Of a stretch of DNA of 64,000 bases, positions 46,689 to 58,788 are shown in pieces. The position numbers and the translations under genes were made by a program. This stretch comes from Anseranas semipalmata (Eukaryota > Chordata > Aves > Anseriformes > Anseranatidae): assembly GCA_013399115.1 (NCBI GenBank), contig VXAA01006530.1:631456-695455 (forward strand), in the 5' to 3' direction. The notes under the pieces are model-generated. The model ran no database searches. It was not told the DNA's origin and saw only the letters and a list, made by a program, of their open reading frames with translations. Numbering within the stretch: position 1 is the first letter of the stretch; the number at the start of each line of letters is the position of its first letter.

Positions 46689-49600
46689 TGTTAGCTTGGT
46701 GTGATGGTAGCAGTACCGATTTTAGCAGTATTAAACTGCAATATAGGAAATACTGGTCACAAGCTTTTTTCCTTGACTTGCTGTGTGCAGATCTAACATA
46801 GATCTATTTACAGGTTGATCCTTTTCGTAAGGACTGTGAGCCATTATGTCTACTGTGTTGGTGCTTTTGAGTAAACCTCCAGCACCATATAAAGAGTTCT
46901 AGATACCTTTCAGTACTTTGCAGTAAAGGTGATCCCTGGGAATAACTCTCTGAATAACTCCTCAGTATACTGTACATCATTTTTATTTGTTGTAGTAAGG
47001 GTGGAGAGGCTACGTACCATCTGTGCGCTGTTGGTTGGAAGTTTGTTTAAAACATTATGTTCCAGAGCCATTTGGAGTTCAACAGAGATAATATTCCATC
47101 TTCCCCAATTAAAAAAAAATTATCTCCAGTAACATAATATTAAGGTTGGAAAGTAAAGCTCTTAGTAATTGGGCAAGTGCCAAATTTGGGAAATATGACC
47201 CTTCCTTTTCATACACTAGTTATATAACTGCGTTTTTGTTTTGTTTGTTTGTTTGTTTTTGAGTTACATCTTGTGTGTTTAGGGAAACAATGTCTATCGA
47301 AGTTGGTGTGTTTTAGGAGAACTAGCTTCAGTGTCTGCTGGGAAGAGAGGGCAAGAGGGCTGTCTTTTAGGAGCAGCCCCGTGGAACTGCCTGGAATACT
47401 TGTTTTTCTTTTTTTTTTCCAGAGCATGTGTAGACAAACAGTATTTTGCGCAATTGCAGAACACCCTTGATGTAATCTCTTCGCAGAAAGACACCATGTT
47501 CTTAGGAACACTTCTCTCTAACTGGCAAGGAAATGCATATCGCTGTTTGATGTACTCCCCATGCCTAGCTTCCTTGTAGCCCTTATTTGCCCACCTTTAG
47601 TGCCGAGTATCCCACACATGCTCTAAAAATCCCCCCTCCCCTAATCAGTAATACATGTTCAAATGAAAAAAAAATTGTTTTAATCCATTCAGTTTTTGTT
47701 TTTGGAAAGTGTTTTTGTGAATGAGTTTTTGAGCAGTATTAATTGAAATTTTCTTTCAATAAATATTCTAATTTCATTTGCAAAATGTCAGTTATATAAA
47801 AACGCTTGTTAAGTTCAAATAATGAATCACTTTGGGGCAATCAGTACATGAGTTATTCCAGTCCAAAGACAGAAACAGATTATGAATGGTTGTCTCCATC
47901 CATAGCTGGAGCTAGACCTTGGCAGAAATAATGAATCCTTTAGCAACCATCCTTGATGTGCTTGTGGCATATGTCTTGAACAGGTCTGTGCTGCCTGAAG
48001 TTCAGTACTGCTTCATAGTATTTAAAGACATTTCTTTAACCAAAGACTTGCTGATTAAGGAACTTGTGTCATACCCTGTAAATTTCGTATGTTGTAGCTG
48101 TTTCTATGTAATAAATTGATCGTATCATAGACTCAGAGCAGTTAGACAGGCCTGTATGCAGTGGTTAATCCTCTTCGTCACCTGCTTTGCTGTTTGTAAA
48201 CTTAGGGTAGCATAGTTGATATGTCGGTATGGGTTTAGCTATTATCCGGGAGAAATGAAAATGTGCAAAGCATGACTTAATATACTACCTATAGCTACAC
48301 CATCTATACCACCAGTAATTTTAAATATGCAGAGAGAACAACATTATCAAATTAAGAAGGCTTGAAGCATTCTGTGAATGTTATCAAAACATGTTATGCT
48401 GGCTGACTATAAGATAGCTTTTGATATATTTAGCTCTTCTGAGTCAACATTTTGCATCAAGTTCTAATATAACTGCATATATAATAAAAGAAAAACAATT
48501 AAATTGTTTATGTACTTGTTTCTTCAATCAGCAGTTTTTTTTTCCTGGTCCCTAACGTCCCAGTGACCTTGAATTTTGAGTAACTAAATAATAGTACCCA
48601 TTAAAGTTTATTATCTTCCTCTGCTACCCAAGCTAAAATAAAGAACAAAACAGTACAGAGATATTCTTCAGGCTAAATAGAATAAGATTGTTACTTAGAA
48701 TTTTAAGAGAGCTTCCTTGTTGTTCACCTTCTGATTTAAATTATGCATAAAATATGCAAGTATTAGAACTTACATTTAGAAAAAAAATAGCGCTTATGAC
48801 CTGCTTAACAAATGTTGGTCGTCTTTTGATAATGTGCTGAATGAGTCTGGGAAGGCAGCTTGATGTTTTCCAAAGGTGGCATCAAGAAATAATTTAGAAA
48901 TAAAGAAAGAATTCAAGAATTCTTTCCACAGCCTGAGTGGCAGTGATTTCCCTGGCTGGAAGAAAAAGCTTAATTGATCGGATGCCTGTAGCTGTCCTCT
49001 TGTCTTCTCGTCTGGGACTGCCTGCAAAAATACTGGGTTAGCACTGGTTCTGTTCGTGTAAATTCTGAAAAAGCTGGACAATCTGTCAGCTCCGGTCTCC
49101 TTGTGCATCCAGGTCTGCTGATCTCCATGGCATACTGCTAAGTCAGTCTAATAGTAATGCTTTCTCAGAAGGAGGTGACTTTGAAGTAGGTCTCCCCAGG
49201 CTATCTGGGAGGATATCCTTCTATAAAGCAGTACCGATGTGCATCTTTTTCCAGATTTCAGAGTTGTGTGATCTCCTGGAGGCAAAATTTATGATTATGC
49301 TGTTGGGCAGAAGATGTCTAAAACTCTTGGCCCTCTTTGTACCAAACAATCTTCAGACATGAGTGACTAGTTCACTGAACAGGTTTGATACTGGTCTAGT
49401 TATCAAAAGCTCAAGAAGTTCTGTCCCCAGCTGAGCCTAGTTTTCCCTCAACCAGCAGGTTTCGTTTTAAAATATTGCAGCCTTAATCTAGTGGACGTGA
49501 TGAAAAAGAGTTAATATAGCAGTAAATGTTGCGAAACCTCATTTTAGTATGCAATATATAGATGAAATAAAACCCTGTGTGCCACGTTGAATTTCATTAT

Positions 49601-49769
49601 GTAGGTGTAATTTTTACTTTTTTTTTTCTCCTTTCTACCTTTTCAGGTAGCCTTTTTTGGCTGCCACAGAAAAGGGTACCTGCTTAGAGGGATCAGACTG
49701 TAGGGGGAAGACCTAAATAGCGAAGGGTAAGGTACCTTCCAAATCGGTGTGGAAAAGAACTTAAGAATG
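46689..49769. other. Unassigned AT-rich DNA
   Basis: It contains a (GTTT)n run at 47231-47260. A strong acceptor-like polypyrimidine tract ends at 47422 and is followed by an open stretch (to 47579) starting ACVDKQYFAQLQNTLDVISS. No donor or known protein match is apparent. A perfect 10-bp inverted repeat with a 2-nt centre lies at 48905-48926 (GAAAGAATTC-AA-GAATTCTTTC). No gene is recognised. Confidence 0.4.
47231..47260 (+). repeat. (GTTT)n microsatellite
   Basis: GTTTTGTTTGTTTGTTTGTTTTT, an imperfect tetranucleotide repeat. Confidence 0.85.
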
Positions 49770-50040
49770 TTAAGGAGCAGCATGGAAGGCTCTGCGCAGG
49801 CCAGCAGGAGCGTGGCACCCCGTGGAGACCACGGAATGGCTCTGGAGGGCCGGGAATGCTCAGCCAGGCTCTTCCTCGGGCTCCGCGTCAGGGCCCGCTG
49901 CAGAGCTCGCAGCGCTTGTGCTGAAAGCCAGGAGGGAGCTGGGCTCGAGAGAGGGCCTGCGGGGCTACCGGTGCTGAGGCACGGGTCCTGGTGCGCTTTC
50001 ACAAGTTGGACTGGGCTACGAAAATTGCCGCTTCGTAGCA
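49770..50040. other. GC-rich patch, unidentified
   Basis: About 270 bp clearly richer in G and C than its surroundings, with scattered CpGs. It leaves a 122-codon plus frame and a 132-codon minus frame open. Neither shows a known domain. It may be an old GC-rich repeat, an exon of an unknown transcript or a minor CpG-rich patch. Confidence 0.3.
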
Positions 50041-51568
50041 TTTTTCTTTTCCTGTTGTATCCTGGCAGCTGCTGGGAGCAGATTAAAAATATCCTGAATT
50101 CCGAGTCTCTGAATTAGAGCAGGAGTTTGAGCATGATTTGCTTCTCCCTCTTGAACAGCAAGACCTTATCAGATCATTTAGAAATAAGAATACTAATTCT
50201 GTTGACTCAGGCTTCGCGTATTCAGGAGTCCCTAGACTTAAACACTGCTAATTCATATTTCTGTTTTGCTCTGTAGGTGGTGTACGTGTATGAGTACTGT
50301 GATCTCAGTGTTTTTATTTCTCTTTGCTTTTCTTTCATGACTTTTTTCTCAGGTAGAGGAAAGGGCATAATGCTGCGGTATCTCTGTAGGTCTCGAGGCA
50401 TTCTTTTGGATTGTATTTCTACTCTGCAGTGGAAAAATCTTCTCTATGTGCTTTTAATTTAATGTCCTTGTTTTACATAGGTCATGTAGAATGTTAACTT
50501 CTAGATTTAAACTGTGACTAGTGCAAAGCTGCTTTAATTTCATACTTAATTTCATTAATTACAGGGAGAATTTTGTACGTTTCTTTCAGAATGTGTCAGC
50601 AGTACAGGGAAGATGAGATAGTTTTATTTTTATAAATCTTTTAGAAGATAGAAAATTCTAGACAGCGTTGTGAAATCTGTGGTCAGGTTGGAAAAGCATT
50701 TGCAAGATGTGGACATGTTTAATTACTTCATGAATTTGGTGACGGATTCAAGTCACATTTGCACTAGAGAATAAGTTGCTATGTGTTAACAAGTATAGAA
50801 GAGAGCCTGCTTTCTTCTTCAAATACTTATCGTGTCTTTTGAAGTGAGAGGAGAAATCCAAAGGGAGGGCATGAAAGTGACCCTGTGCCACTAAGCAAAC
50901 AAACCGATAGCTTGATAACGGTGGTTTTGGGTCTTCTTGAGCACTGGTCTCTGGCTGCTGCCACTGGCTGGCATGGTGGTAATGCTCGGGGCGCTCCAGG
51001 GGAGAGAACCTCAGGAGATTGAGGGATGAGAATAGTGTATATAAAATCTATTGGGCTGTCCTTGCTGTGAATTTTTTAAAGATAATTCTTTTATTAAAAG
51101 ATTGTAAATAGCTCAGGTTGGGCATTTATGGAGAGTATGTATCAAAGAGTGTTATGCAAACTGCAGTTTGATTTCAATTTGAAGCATTTTGTGTTACTGT
51201 CAGGAAGAGGAGTCATGGGTGTCCTGCAGAGAAGTCAGACAGCCAACTCAAAATCACAGGGTATATTTTTCTTGTGTGTGTGTGTGTATAAAAATAATAT
51301 ATATTTTTTGGTATAATCTTACAGAGTGTTGTTGCTTGAAGAATGCATGTGAAACTAAGCCACTGTGTTCCATGACCAAACCGGGGTCATCATCTTCATG
51401 GTACCTTACTTCTGATGGTCTTTCTCTTCACTCCAGCCACCTCCCACCATCATGTTCTCCATCTCATGGCTTCTGGTTCTCTTGCTACCTATGGTGCTAA
51501 GGCTAGGATAGGCCTTGCTGCATGCAGGTGGCTGTCTTGCAAAACCTAGATTTTGAGGAGGGGAATTT
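50041..51568. other. Unassigned AT-rich DNA
   Basis: A (GT)n/(AT)n run lies at about 51274-51308. Frames are 60-103 codons without recognisable motifs. No repeat family is recognised. Confidence 0.45.
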
Positions 51569-51604
51569 GGATCCCCGAAATATTTCGGATCCCCGAAATA
51601 TTTT
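51569..51604 (+). repeat. Two 18-bp tandem copies with internal palindrome
   Basis: GGATCCCCGAAATATTTC is followed directly by a near-perfect second copy differing only at its last base. The junction contains CCGAAATATTTCGG, a perfect 14-bp palindrome. It is local duplication with unknown function. Confidence 0.85.
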
Positions 51605-51945
51605 TCAGGAATTTGGAGAATGGGTAAGTTTGCAGTTGTCGATTCTTAGATGCTACTGTGGGGATAGTGGGAGAGAAGAGGCTGCTAGGTGACTCCATGG
51701 ACTTAAAGAAACCTACTTCATGTTCTTTAAGACAATGTTGTGAGTAGGAGTACTTGGGTTTCACCTGTGAACCTTGGTTAAAGAAGCTGCCTTTAGGGTG
51801 TATGGCCTTACCATGTCTGCTCTCAGAGTTTTTGTTATCTATTCTGAGAAATGGGCTCCACAGGTGGGTTTACTGGGAGAAGAGTTTGCAGCTGCCCCAG
51901 TCTTGCTGTTAGGTATTCAGAAAGGAGGGGACGCGGGGAGGCTGT

Positions 51946-51965
51946 CTCGCCTCGCCTCGCCTCGC
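51946..51965 (+). repeat. (CTCGC)4 pentanucleotide repeat
   Basis: Four perfect CTCGC units inside a small CpG-rich patch (about 51925-52035). Frames here are open because of GC content; none is recognised. Confidence 0.9.
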
Positions 51966-52159
51966 TGTGGTCCCTGGTGGGCAGGTGCAGCCGAGCAGCG
52001 GCGCCCAGCACGTCTGCGGGAAGCACGTGCAAGATTGGTGCTGTGAGGGAGAGGACTGTTTTAAAGGAGGTGCAATGAAGGATATGTTTTATCAGTACCT
52101 CTGATACCATAATATTTTCGATTAATGGAATTCATCCTGGCTGCTTCTTGAGTTTCAAG

Positions 52160-52500
52160 TTTGAGTAAAAAATCTGTGTCAGATGCGAGGGAACAATTAA
52201 CTGTGACATTACACGAAACCGACCATTTTATTCCTTGAAAATTTCAGCACAAGAAATAAGGCAAAGACTCTGCTCTTGCAGTTGTGCAGAGCAAGTTTGA
52301 GATGTAGATGATTTCAATTTGTAAGGCTGTCAGTCAGACATTAAATTAATTACAAATAGGCGAAGATTTCACAATGAAATAAACAAGGTCTTTGACATAA
52401 ATTATATCCTATCATTAAAATATTTGGAAATGTGTAATTATGGTATTTAGTAGTGTTATTCAAATTATAATTAATAGGAGCCTCAATAATATTACCTCTT
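52160..52500. promoter_or_regulatory. Candidate conserved non-coding element
   Basis: Non-repetitive, AT-rich and enhancer-like. It has GGGAACAATTAACTGTGACA, CGAAACCGACC, GACATTAAATTAATTACAAA, TGTGTAATTATGG and TATAATTAATAGG. It holds several TAATTA-type homeodomain cores in about 150 bp. Stops occur in all frames. Conservation is untested. Confidence 0.3.
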
Positions 52501-55500
52501 CCTAAGTGACTTCACATTTTGAAATGCTTTCTTTTATCTTTATGTGCATTTTGGATTTAGATATCCTATTTAGGTATTTTTATACTCTTCCTTCAGGGAT
52601 CATTATTCTAGTGCATCGTGTGCAGAAGTTTCAAGGTCAGCATTACTTGAACAGTTGTAATAGTCCCAACAGAAAGATAAATATATATTGACTAAGGCTG
52701 GAGCTTCAATTCTTTCTGTTGCTGAAGGTCAACAGCCCCTCTGAGGTGCTCTCCAACCTTCAAATGTCTATAGGTTAAATCACTGATGAATTACTGCACT
52801 TTCGTAAATGAAGGAAACATATTCTAGACAGAGGCAGCACTTGGTATCATGCGTGTTGACTGATACAGTCTTGAATAACTGAGTAGAAACAGTGTTCTCA
52901 GACTTCATGGAAATAAGTACAAAACTGAATGTCTGAATTTGATGCATCAGACCTGTAATCAGGAGCAAAGCTCCCATTCTTTTTCATATGAAAATCCTGT
53001 CCCTTGCATACTGGCTAGATTGAATAGCATTTATGATAAAATCATTCTCACTAATCGGTAGCAATCACCAAAAGCATCAGTAGTTCTTTGATGGAGAGCG
53101 TCTGTGAGACAACAGTGACAGTACTTGGTCTTAATATTCAAAGGCAAATTTCCTCAATATACTGTTCTTCTCCCACAGGAGAATACACAAACATGCCAGA
53201 CTGTAAACAATGCAGAATCTTCTCCTTTGCTAAAAATATTTTGAAGGCTGGAAGTAATCCTCTTGCAGAGCGCTTCAAAACCTGCACAGTAGGGTATAGT
53301 GAGACTAAATGAGATATTTGGCTTTGCAAATATTCCAGCACTGTTCCAGAGAATATGATCTGCAAAGGTCAGCTTGAGATCACAGAGGGGTAGAATAAAG
53401 AATCTTATGTTGTAGCTATGTATTTTACCTCATAGCCTTCTATATAGTGTAAAGCAAGCAGTGTAACATATCAAGATTTGGACTTTTCTGCAAGTTCAAG
53501 GGATTTTTAAAATACATTTTGATTTAGTGGTATCTTAAAATGTCATTTCAAAATTAAATGTTCTTAAAAACTTCATTTTGGAATGTAATTTGAGGCACAT
53601 TATCCTATATTTATAAAGTATTTTAAATTTCAATTTGATATTTAGAATATGTACACAATAAAGTGCCCTTACATAGAAGTCAAAATTAAAATGTTACCTT
53701 CCTGAAAACTTCTAAAATTTTAAAATTAAATTTTAAAATTAAAATTTTAAAATGATGTCTGAAAACCTGTGTGGAATAACTTGAACAACTGCTGCGGTTT
53801 TAGTATAGCCAGTATCAGGAGGTTCAGATTGACCTGTAGCTGGTCTAGAATCAATAGCTTTTTACTATATATTATTATATAGTATACAACTTTGGGGATC
53901 TTTTTTATTATCACTATTTCTATAGTAAGCTTGCTCTTTTTTTTTTTTTTTAATGCAAGTGAAAATGTTGTGTAAATGTATTGTCCAATATAGGCTGAAC
54001 TAAGTCTTGTGGCCAAAATTTTGAAATTTAGGTTAAATGTTAGGCATAATATAATGGTTTTCTGAACATTCCCACAAATTGTTTGGTGACTGACTTCAAT
54101 AGGAACTAGTGATTTCATTGTTAAAGAATTTTAAGACTTGTCATGTTTGCAACAACAATGGACTCGTTAAAAAATTGTGGTGACACTACCCTGAACTTCA
54201 AGTGACAACAGTCTGTCATGTCTTGGAACTCAGGTGTTTTCTATTAATTGCAGTGTACGTGATATTTCTGGCTCTGTTTAATTCTTGTATGAAACTGTAC
54301 GGGCGACTTTAGGCTTTGTTTTGCCTGTGCATAAGGAAGTGCAGTAACATCCTTCAGCTGGTGGTACGTACTAGCGTAGGTAATGTGAAATAAAGCTTAT
54401 GACTTTCTGTTGAGACTTCCTGTCACATTTACATATGTGAAGGTAGCTTTTAGGTTCCTGATATGCATTTTCTAAAACTAAACTGAAATTTTAACAGCAA
54501 ATTTACTGTTTCTTTTTTTTTGAGTGTATTGCAGAATTAATTGCATAATTTAGCTTTTGTGTTGCTTCAGTGGTTGAACGAAATACAGCATAAGACATCT
54601 CAACTTTATCCCAACCATAAAATCAGTCAGTCTGCTGATATAATCAGATACATTGCATTTGCTTTATTGTCCAAGGAAAAATAAACTTTTAATGTTCTTG
54701 TTGCTCCAGTCTACTTTTGAGTTTTGTTATTTTCCTATCTTGTGTCATTTCATTCTGGTATGTTATAAATTTGGAAAGTTCCTCTTTTGCTTGTCAACAT
54801 CATCTTCTCTCATTCTCTTTTGTCAAAGCTTTTCATTTTTTACACTAAGCTCTCAGCTACCGTGTCACTAGTTAATAATGAGGCAATTGCAGCTGCAGTA
54901 TTTGAGAAGTAATAGGTTTCTATGTGCAAGCATAGCTTTTTAACATTGTGTGTTTGAGAACAGGTACAGGTAAAGGTAAAATATTTTTAAAATTTATATT
55001 TAGAAGCATGGAATACATTTCAAGAAATCCAGTTGTCCTGATGACAAATGTTTTTCAACCTGAAAATTTGATTGAGTGTAGCCATTATGATTACCTTGTT
55101 TTGAAGAGTTCAGTGGAATTGCATACACAGTATAAAAGTTCAGAACCTTATTTCACATAAATGACTGTAGCACTTTGGGCAACATTTTTCTAGCTTCCTG
55201 GATTTTTTTCCTACTTTTCACTGGGCCATTTTTAAAATGTCCTCATTATCTGAGTACAGCTCTTGGGGTTCAGCACAGCAGTCTGTGGGAATGTGTACTG
55301 CTAAAATGAAGAAACACGACAAAAAAGGAACTTAAAAAGAATTGGGTATCAACAAATAAATTAACACAGCTTTAAAGATGCATGCATTTTGTAATCAATG
55401 TTAAAGTTATATTTGCTTTCAGCCTTTTGTGTTTTTATTCTTTGAAATGAAAACTGGCTCACATACAAATACATGACACATTTGAGTTTGGATATTTTTA

Positions 55501-57159
55501 TGACACATTGCATACTGTGAAATCTATGAAAAAGCTCTGAACATTGGTAACCTAACTCTTTTATAAGATTTGGATTATAACAGTATACCCATAGGGGGAA
55601 ATTAAGAAATACTGAAACCAAAGAGTGTATTAGTGGATGAGTGCAACCTTCTGTTTGCCCTTGTGACTATGTGTTATTGTCTCAACTTCTGACTCATTGG
55701 ATTCTTCCTGAAAGATTAAGCCACGGGCTTTACAGTTTAAGTGACAATTATGTATGACTACTGAAAGTTTCTTAAATGTTGCCCAGTTCTGTTGAGTAAT
55801 TTGGTATTAATTCTAGCACAAGCACGTAAGAAGTTATGTGGCAACAAGCTGTGTTTGAGAGATGCTTCAGATGTACCAAATTTGTGGGACCTTTAGCTTG
55901 CCATGGAAAGTCCTTGTTTTGTTTTATGATCACTATGTTGTCCGTTATATTTCACTATTGATATAAATTTCTGCATTTCAAAGGACCTTATGTTTTATTG
56001 AAATTGGAAGAATATATATATTTGAAGAATATATTATTATTGTCAAATTTCTTTTTGTAAAGGATGTTTTTCATCCTTGTATTGTTGATTTTTAAAACAG
56101 ACTTGTTGGGGATAAGATTCCATTCAAAGAGAGGTAAGAATGGATGTTGGCCACCTCTGATCCTCCCTTTTATTTCTTTGGCCTCCTAAGCTAGAGCAAA
56201 GGTTGCCAGATCAGAGAAGGATGAAGTCAGATTGGTCATATTACATCATATTGCAGTATTCCATTGGAAGGCAAGGCTTTAGATGGCCGCTGTGGTCATG
56301 AGTACTTCTGACAACTAACAACTGCAACCTTTTATGGAGGATTGTCTGCAAAAGGTTGTTCCACCTTCTGGCTTTCAGAAAAAGCTCATCTTTGGTGAAG
56401 AGGCAAGTGTTCCTGCTCTGTGTCTCATCTCACTTCTCATCTTAGTAACTTTTTGGGATGGGAATGTACTGATGCCCCTCCAGTCTCAGTTTCACTGCAT
56501 ATCTGCCGAGTCACAAAGATCATGTTTGAGATGTATAGTTAGATAGATGATAATTTAAGTTGCACATTCTTTTAAACCTGTTTTAAGCACAGCTTCTGTT
56601 GAGTTGAGTCTTCTGCTAGATGGTCCAAACTGGTCCCGAAGGGAGCAGAATTGGACACTTATGAATATCTGCTCAAACATACTTACCTATGGGATCTCGT
56701 TGTAGTTACCAGTATTGAATCTAAGCATTTTTACTGTTTTACAAATAAAAAATTAACATGAAAGGGAAAAAATGTAAAACCAAAACAATTTATTTTCTTT
56801 AAAGACCTAAATGCTAATGAAGAACAGCATAAGCTCCTTTAATCAATCAAAGTTGTCATTTAAAGGCAATAGCTGGGCAGGGGATAATGCAAGATGGCAG
56901 AATTTTCGCTGTCTTATAAGTACCAAATATAGATTAATATATAGTTCAAAACACTTTAATTTTTAAACTCTTGTCTTTCTTCTTCACTGCTGAAAAATTA
57001 TTCTTGAAAAATAAAGAAACTGCCCTGTGGTCAAAGATAGTCTTAACTACCTGTCAATCAAAAGGAGAAGTTTGTTGAGACATTTAATTACAAGATAATG
57101 TAGTCATCAAAATCTCGTTGTGGTAACTGACAGCTCATTTTGGACTGAAAGCGTACAGC
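52501..57159. other. Unassigned AT-rich DNA
   Basis: No gene is recognised over 4.6 kb. An A/T palindromic cluster built from AAAATTTTAAAATTAAA words lies at 53714-53753. T-runs occur at about 53937-53952 and 54511-54522. The longest frame is a 123-codon minus-strand frame at 53747-54118, Lys/Ile/Leu rich from AT-rich sequence and probably fortuitous. Confidence 0.5.
53714..53753. repeat. AAAATTTT palindromic cluster
   Basis: Repeated AAAATTTT/AATTAAATT units on both strands form overlapping self-complementary words. It is low-complexity AT sequence. Confidence 0.7.
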
Positions 57160-57440
57160 TACCTCCCCTGAGGTCAGAGATGTTCCGAGGTTAACGTAGT
57201 AATGACAAGTCCTTTATTATCACATTATGACATTGAAAAAAATTGCAATTATACTAATAAATTAATAACAGTAATAAAATGACAGTCATAATTGCATAAT
57301 ATACATGTTGTCAACGGCATTTTTGTTACATGGCTGGAATTCATATTTTATCTGCATATCTTACACTATATTAAATTTTCCCAATATAGTACAGGCATGC
57401 AATGGCTTCTGAAATTTCTGAAAGCCTGAGCAGTTAGAGT
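57160..57440. promoter_or_regulatory. Candidate conserved non-coding element
   Basis: Enhancer-like words include CCTGAGGTCAGAG (nuclear-receptor half-site AGGTCA), GGTTAACGTAGTAATGAC, TCCTTTATTATCACATTATG, CATAATTGCATAATATAC and TTTATCTGCATATC. Stops occur in all frames. This is weaker than the 20.1-kb candidate, and conservation is untested. Confidence 0.25.
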
Positions 57441-58403
57441 AACTGCTGTAAATGAGACTTTAAGACATGACTTGTTCTTTACTTTTATAGATTTTTTTAA
57501 AAAATACTCAATGAAATTGAAGAATTTTGCACTTGAATATAACTAAATGTTAGGCTTCATTTTTAGCCGTAGCCCTAAAGAAAATTTAATGTCTCTTATC
57601 AGTTATAATATTGGATAAAAAAGCTGAATGAATTAGCCATGAACTCATAAATTGTTGCTCCTCAGTTCATAAAAAGAAACTTAAAACACGAAGATTCAGG
57701 TTTAAGGTGTACATTGTAGATCAGTGTGGAAAAGGGACAGCTCATGGTACCATTATATTTTCCATTATCGTACTGAGAATGGAATTTAAATGAGTTGTCT
57801 CATTTTACTTACAGTGAAGTTAGTCTCCGCTGATCTAAGACACGTACATATTACCCCATGAACTGGTGGTGCTCCCTGTATCCAACAGACCATAAATGTT
57901 CATTCTCCTACATAAATCGGGAACTTCATGGCATTTTTTTATTAAGATCTTCTCTAAAGCTTTGCCTTAGAGTTGGGGAGAGTGCCTGTGGACAGGACCA
58001 AGGAAAGAGGATGGGATGAAGAGATTGCTATATTTCCATGGTACTGATACAAATCAGCTATTTTCCAATTTGATATTTACCTGTATGTTTAGTTTGTCTA
58101 TACCTTTAGTGGTTATAAAATTACCACTGTAAGCATTGGGTCTCACCCATTTATCTATTGGCAGTAGGTTTGCTAGCAGAGCTAATGCAGCTTTTTCTGG
58201 CATAATGCTGACATACCTCTGTCAGCGTAAAATTAATAAACGTCTCATACACTTTCAAGCTGATTGTTGCAGTGGGGACAAGTTCACTTTGTCCTTTGGT
58301 CTTCTGAAAAGTTCATCTGAGCTGTTGGCTCGCTTGTTATTTTGACCACGTTTTCATAACTGCTCTGCTGGTCATTGCGAACAATTTTAAAGTGATGCAG
58401 ACT
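57441..58403. other. Unassigned DNA; possible 3' continuation of the pseudogene
   Basis: Mostly AT-rich. On the minus strand from about 58400 down to 58230, a second frame reads HHFKIVRNDQQSSYENVVKI and then, after a stop, TCPHCNNQLESV. This may continue the coding remnant at 58404-58788 after a frameshift. It is not otherwise recognised. Confidence 0.35.
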
Positions 58404-58788
58404 TCAAGTCTCTTCATCTTCTCCAAAATACTGGGAAGAGCATTGTCCTGACATGCCGGTTTTGTTCCAAAGCGTTTTTAGCTCCAAATTCTGTTTTCTG
58501 TAGAGTAAGCTCTGTGTAACTTTGTCTCCAGTCTCTTTCCTTGTTTTATGTTCTTTTTCAAGCAGTGTGAACACACTGCCAGTTTTCATGACCTACAGTT
58601 GTTCTTTGATGAATTTGACTTGTGTTAATTCTTGCTTCAGTTCCTCCTCCCTCTTAATTCCTTCTGCTGCTTGGCCAGGTTTGCTTTCTCCTCCCGGCCA
58701 TAGCTTCACCAGTGCTACTGGGGAGCTCTGTCCGAAGCACGTTGTATACCAAGGGATTCGCTATCTCCTTTACGTGCTGGAGAACCAC
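58404..58788 (-). pseudogene. Decayed coiled-coil protein-coding remnant
   Basis: On the minus strand the sequence reads like one protein broken by frameshifts. Segment 1 (58788-58696) gives VVLQHVKEIANPLVYNVLRT and then ELPSSTGEAMA. After a shift, segment 2 gives REEKANLAKQQKELR. After another shift, segment 3 gives EEELKQELTQVKFIKEQL followed by an in-frame TAG at 58593-58595. The same frame continues with MKTGSVFTLLEKEHKTRKET, then VTQSLLYRKQNLELKTL. The Glu/Lys/Leu/Gln heptad-like composition indicates a coiled coil. No introns interrupt it, so a processed pseudogene is likely, though no poly(A) tail is clear. I could not identify the parent gene. Chance is less likely because several frames join with consistent composition. 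Confidence 0.4.

Noticed and set aside
48120..48180. Possible CR1 start (ATCATAGACTCAGAGCAG)
   Set aside because: Similarity ends after about 25 bp, and the following GGTTGGAA/GACCT block is absent.
49643..50117. 122- and 132-codon frames on opposite strands
   Set aside because: Explained by local GC richness; no domain or homologue recognised.
52690..52775. Possible plus-strand CR1 3' end (CTCTCCAACCTTCAAATGTC)
   Set aside because: Only a short stretch resembles the CR1 terminus, and the terminal octamer repeat is not recognisable.
53747..54118. 123-codon Lys/Ile-rich minus frame
   Set aside because: AT-rich sequence with A/T runs gives this composition; no domain seen.
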